NCBI GenBank assembly: GCA_018899795.1
Contig: JAHIHJ010000280.1
Location: 1-10,400, forward strand
Length of the DNA: 10,400 nt
Direction: 5' to 3'
Origin: Methanobacteriota archaeon
GTDB taxonomy: Archaea > Halobacteriota > Methanosarcinia > Methanosarcinales > Methanoperedenaceae
Each line of letters starts with the position of its first letter. Within the stretch, counting starts at the first letter, position 1. The translations under genes were made by a program, and so were the position numbers. The notes beneath the pieces were generated by a model that saw nothing but the letters and a program-made list of their open reading frames with translations, was not told the origin of the DNA and ran no database searches. Shown here one piece after another: positions 8,607 through 10,400 of the stretch.

Positions 8607-9310
8607 TTTCGCTCCTCCACGAACTTCTCATATATTGCCCTGCACTGGAGGAGGTCTTTTATCTCGCTCTGGCTCATTTCATGCGCGATCTGCCCGCCTG
8701 TGAGGATTATGGCGCGGTCGCACATCGATATTCCGCGCTCTATGTCGTGGGAGATGAGAACGCGTGTCTTATCGTGCGCGTTCGTTCCTGAGAGTATCCT
8801 GTCAAAAGTGGCGCTTGCGTGCTGGTCAAGACCTGTATAGGGCTCATCGAGGAATAAAATAGAAGGATCGTGGACAAGGGCTCGAGCTATGGAAAGGCGC
8901 TGCTTCATACCCCGTGAGAACGTCCTTACGCGATCGTTCTTCCTGTAGCTCATGCCGACCTGTTTCAGCAGGTCGTTTATCCGCTCTTCGAGGTCGCTTG
9001 TTCCGTACATCCTCCCGAAGAACCCGAGGTTCTCGGCTGCTGTGAGCTCGTGATAAAGGTATGTTTCGTGCGAGATGACGCCGATCTTTTTCCTTATCTC
9101 GATGGAGTTTTCTTTAATGTCAATACCATCGATGATGACCCTGCCATAAGTCGGGCTTACAAGAGTGGACAATATTTTTATAAGCGTGGTCTTTCCTGCT
9201 CCGTTGGGTCCGAATATCGTTAGGAACTCGCCCTGCTCTATCTTGAGGTTGATGTTGCGCAGGACGATGTTGGTTCCGAATGATTTCGAGAGGTTTTCGA
9301 TGGATATTAT
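8603..9310 (-). CDS. ccmA: Haem exporter ATP-binding subunit CcmA, AUA start
   Basis: This is the ATPase of the CcmAB transporter. Read from the codon at 9310 it has 235 aa: ISIENLSKSFG at the N-terminus, Walker A GPNGAGKT at 34-41, a Q-loop region around GVISHETYLY, signature-like TFSRGMKQRLSIARAL, Walker B SILFLDEP with the D-loop TGLD, and the switch His in VLISHD. The frame is closed by TAA at 9332-9334, and no ATG, GTG or TTG occurs between that stop and the TTG at 9172, which lies after Walker A and would give a dead 189-aa protein. The natural start by alignment logic is ATA 9310-9308, eight bases after AGGAG. It is either a true AUA start, a recent ATG-to-ATA change, or a sequence error or frameshift. 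The stop overlaps ccmB by four bases. Confidence 0.85.
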   Translation of the reverse strand: MISIENLSKSFGTNIVLRNINLKIEQGEFLTIFGPNGAGKTTLIKILSTLVSPTYGRVIIDGIDIKENSIEIRKKIGVISHETYLYHELTAAENLGFFGRMYGTSDLEERINDLLKQVGMSYRKNDRVRTFSRGMKQRLSIARALVHDPSILFLDEPYTGLDQHASATFDRILSGTNAHDKTRVLISHDIERGISMCDRAIILTGGQIAHEMSQSEIKDLLQCRAIYEKFVEERK

Positions 9311-9318
9311 ATGGATTT

Positions 9319-9323
9319 CTCCT
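9319..9323 (-). promoter_or_regulatory. Ribosome binding site pointing to the ccmA AUA start
   Basis: AGGAG on the minus strand is followed by an 8-base spacer (AAATCCAT) and then ATA at 9310-9308. This is good spacing for initiation and the main support for that unusual start. The same bases also lie inside a 31-codon ORF in another frame (9402-9307, ATG start), which ends over this site at TAA 9309-9307. Confidence 0.5.
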
Positions 9324-9329
9324 GAATTT

Positions 9330-9362
9330 GTTTAAATAGGGGGATTAGGGGTTTATATTTTT
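9330..9362 (-). promoter_or_regulatory. Tandem TATA elements upstream of ccmA
   Basis: On the minus strand AAAAATATAAACC (9362-9350) and CTATTTAAAC (9339-9330) are separated by two C runs. The proximal box would place transcription start near 9310, giving a leaderless ccmA mRNA. The distal box would place it near 9329, giving a leader of about 19 bases that includes the AGGAG. Which one is used decides whether the Shine-Dalgarno matters. Confidence 0.4.
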
Positions 9363-9516
9363 CTCTTATATTTGGGTTTTGGGGATGATGGGATAATGCC
9401 ATTCCGTCTTGCCAAATTTGAAAAATAGAAAAATAACGATAAAATTAATCTTTTTCTAATTCCTTCATATTCCGAGAGAAAGTACAAGCGAAGGCACGAT
9501 TAAATCCGTTCAAAAA

Positions 9517-9538
9517 GATATTAAAGTTTAGTAATATC
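9517..9538. repeat. 7-bp inverted repeat
   Basis: GATATTA (9517-9523) and TAATATC (9532-9538) form a perfect stem with the 8-base loop AAGTTTAG. There is no T run on either side, so a protein-binding site is more likely than a terminator. In A+T-rich DNA a chance occurrence cannot be excluded. Confidence 0.35.
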
Positions 9539-9677
9539 GATTAAAGGTTAAGTATCGTATCAAGGCGTTCACATCAGGTATTACATTAGTATTGCCAACA
9601 TTATCTGGCTTTACATCTGAATGTGCATCGAAAGTTTTATTGGGTTTTGTTTGAATAGATACATTGGAGGTTAGTTG
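9531..9677 (-). pseudogene. Possible decayed gene fragment, minus strand
   Basis: A run of 49 sense codons between TGA (9680-9678) and TAA (9530-9528) has no start codon except one TTG and one GTG. Its translation contains protein-like stretches such as DVKPDNVGNTNVIPDVNALI and ends RYLTFNRYY. Such a length without a stop is somewhat unusual in this A+T-rich stretch. The family is not recognised. It could be the remnant of a gene or a chance open stretch. Confidence 0.2.
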
Positions 9678-9731
9678 TCATAGAATTACAAAAAGAGGTA
9701 AAGAGGACAGAAAACCATATATACAATTGGC

Positions 9732-9760
9732 ATAATATGATTATCATGACTATAATATGA
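9732..9760. repeat. Direct repeat ATAATATGA around a palindrome
   Basis: ATAATATGA occurs at 9732-9740 and again at 9752-9760, exactly 20 bases apart, about two helical turns. Between and overlapping them lies the palindrome ATGATTATCAT (9737-9747). The block immediately precedes the TCGTAAC array and is probably part of the same control region. Confidence 0.45.
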
Positions 9761-9761
9761 A

Positions 9762-9804
9762 TCGTAACTATGTTTCGTAACTATGCTTCGTAACCATTCG
9801 TAAC
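9762..9804. repeat. Four TCGTAAC direct repeats (operator-like array)
   Basis: TCGTAAC occurs four times, at 9762-9768, 9775-9781, 9788-9794 and 9798-9804, with starts 13, 13 and 10 bases apart. The first three belong to an almost exact 13-base unit (TTCGTAACTATGY). The last copy directly abuts the TATA box at 9805. The position just upstream of TATA/BRE suggests binding sites for a transcription factor that controls the small ORFs downstream. Confidence 0.6.
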
Positions 9805-9812
9805 TTATATAT
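9805..9812 (+). promoter_or_regulatory. TATA box of the micropeptide locus
   Basis: TTATATAT lies right after the TCGTAAC array. Transcription would start about 26 bases later, near 9834-9838, which is the first arm of the palindrome at 9834-9850. A second TATA-like element, TATATAT (9852-9858), could start a shorter transcript near 9881 carrying only the 31-aa ORF. Confidence 0.5.
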
Positions 9813-9833
9813 CTTTGATGAGAGAACAAGTAT

Positions 9834-9850
9834 CAACTAACAGTTAGTTG
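9834..9850. promoter_or_regulatory. Perfect 8-bp palindrome at the predicted transcription start
   Basis: CAACTAAC (9834-9841) and GTTAGTTG (9843-9850) are exact inverted repeats around a single A, with partly matching flanks (TAT before, GTA after). It coincides with the predicted start site of the upstream TATA box and touches the second TATA element. That is a position where a bound repressor would block transcription; alternatively it forms a 5'-terminal RNA stem. Confidence 0.55.
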
Positions 9851-9874
9851 GTATATATCTCAAAAGAAGGGAAC

Positions 9875-9919
9875 ATGCCGGAAACAATAAAAAACGAAAC
9901 GGTTAGGTGGAGGAAATAA
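9875..9919 (+). CDS. 14-aa leader-like ORF
   Basis: The ORF encodes MPETIKNETVRWRK, a polar, basic peptide. GAAGGG stands three bases before the ATG, slightly close but usable. Its TAA shares one base with the ATG of the 31-aa ORF (TAATG), so ribosomes finishing here could restart on the next ORF. A leader peptide for translational coupling is the most natural reading; it may have no independent function. Confidence 0.35.
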   Translation: MPETIKNETVRWRK

Positions 9920-10014
9920 TGAGAGTAGTTCAGATGGCTGAAAGCTTAAAGCGTATGTACATCGGTTTGATGATAGCAATGGTTATTGCAATTATTATAA
10001 AACTAGCACTATAA
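9919..10014 (+). CDS. 31-aa single-helix membrane peptide
   Basis: The predicted peptide begins MRVVQMAESLKRMY, a basic amphipathic segment, followed by one hydrophobic helix (IGLMIAMVIAIIIKLAL) reaching the C-terminus. GGTGGAGG (9906-9913) lies five bases before the ATG and is the strongest Shine-Dalgarno sequence in the window, which argues that this ORF is really translated. It overlaps the 14-aa ORF by one base and is followed by a T-rich tract. It resembles small single-span membrane peptides in general (subunit-like or toxin-like), but no family is recognised. Confidence 0.5.
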   Translation: MRVVQMAESLKRMYIGLMIAMVIAIIIKLAL

Positions 10015-10020
10015 ATGCGT

Positions 10021-10059
10021 AGCTAACTCCTTTTTTACTATTTTATTATTAGTTTAGCT
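10021..10059 (+). terminator. T-tract and hairpin after the 31-aa ORF
   Basis: AGCTAA (10021-10026) pairs with TTAGCT (10054-10059), extended by CT/AG past a bulge. The loop is T-rich, including six consecutive T (10031-10036) and further T runs to 10050. Archaeal RNA polymerase stops at U tracts, so termination or attenuation between the 31-aa ORF and the next gene is plausible. Confidence 0.4.
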
Positions 10060-10069
10060 GGTGTTAAAA

Positions 10070-10400
10070 ATGATGACCCTATTAGTTTTCGATGTTTTAC
10101 TTTTTGGTTTATTCAGTGTGCTTTTGGGTCAGTTTATAGGACAGAGTAGAGAAGCATACGCTATGTGGATTAAGGAATTTGTTTATCCTGATGAGGTGGC
10201 GAAATCCACAGAAGATCAAAGAAAATTATGTATTAGCGTAGAATCATTATCACGAGAAATTTGCGGACTTACAGACATGATCCATGTTGTGGGCGGGCTA
10301 ATTATAATAACATTCTTTGTCATTTTTATTACAATCATTTGGGCTTATGATACAATAACTTTAGAATTTGATCGCCGTGTCACAATAGCTTCGATGGTTC
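10070..10400 (+). CDS. Two-helix membrane protein, truncated by window edge
   Basis: The frame is open from ATG 10070 to the end of the window, 110 codons, and continues beyond it. A hydrophobic segment at residues 3-24 is followed by a polar, charged middle part (about 25-70) and a second hydrophobic segment at about 73-92 (VVGGLIIITFFVIFITIIWA), then a polar stretch. A weak GGTG lies seven bases before the ATG; a second ATG follows immediately at 10073. It shares the A+T-rich composition of the micropeptide locus. The topology suggests a central domain between two membrane spans. The family is not recognised. Confidence 0.6.
   Translation, partial: MMTLLVFDVLLFGLFSVLLGQFIGQSREAYAMWIKEFVYPDEVAKSTEDQRKLCISVESLSREICGLTDMIHVVGGLIIITFFVIFITIIWAYDTITLEFDRRVTIASMV

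Larger units (their letters stand above)
9335..9874. other. Long A+T-rich intergenic region
   Basis: About 540 bases lie between the divergently oriented ccmA and the small plus-strand ORFs, without an intact gene. The part next to ccmA has G runs on the plus strand (GGGGG 9339-9343, GGGG 9348-9351, then GGG, GGGG and GGG up to 9391). The middle holds a stop-free minus-strand fragment (9531-9677) and a 7-bp hairpin. The right third is packed with A+T-rich boxes and repeats that read as promoter and operator sequence for the downstream micropeptides. One half of the later palindrome (GTTAGTTG) also occurs alone at 9670-9677. Confidence 0.6.

Noticed and set aside
9762..9804. CRISPR array or Borg-type tandem repeat
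   Set aside because: The units are only 7-13 bases, imperfect, four in number and lack spacers; an operator array next to a TATA box explains them better.

Overview
The window looks like part of the chromosome of a cytochrome-containing euryarchaeon, most likely in the Methanosarcinales / 'Candidatus Methanoperedens' neighbourhood. The support is an archaeal-type riboflavin synthase (RibC, unrelated to the bacterial enzyme), TATA-box promoters at leaderless spacing, an archaeal-style type IA topoisomerase with C-terminal zinc ribbons, a UvrA (found in only some Euryarchaeota), and the CcmA/CcmB pair used for c-type cytochrome maturation. The taxonomic placement is inference from gene content; there is no rRNA or tRNA in the window.

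Layout. Positions 1-326 are non-coding and hold a tight chain of inverted repeats (60-151). On the plus strand follow a 66-aa regulator-like or antitoxin-like protein (327-527), a 29-aa ORF overlapping it by ATGA (524-613), riboflavin synthase ribC (638-1099), a two-helix membrane miniprotein with its own TATA box (1131-1316), a 442-aa protein with an unrecognised N-terminal domain and six exact 34-residue TPRs (1330-2658), and full-length uvrA (2665-5481). uvrA converges on topA (minus strand, 5573-7693), with a small hairpin between them. Upstream of topA, and also on the minus strand, ccmA and ccmB overlap by ATGA (9310-7917). They are followed by a 22-aa ORF and a U-tract terminator before topA.

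The right end (about 9311-10400) is visibly richer in A+T and mostly non-coding up to 9874. It holds direct-repeat and palindromic operator-like sites packed around a TATA box, then two overlapping tiny ORFs (14 and 31 aa, the second with a very strong ribosome binding site and one transmembrane helix), and then an unrecognised two-helix membrane protein that runs off the edge of the window.

The left and middle genes are housekeeping: flavin synthesis, nucleotide excision repair, DNA topology and haem export for cytochrome c. Points most worth a second look are the tightly regulated micropeptide locus at the right end, the absence of any ATG/GTG/TTG start for a complete ccmA (AUA appears to be the start), the hairpin chain at the left end, and several very small ORFs that gene callers would miss. 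No mobile element, CRISPR array, tRNA or rRNA was seen.
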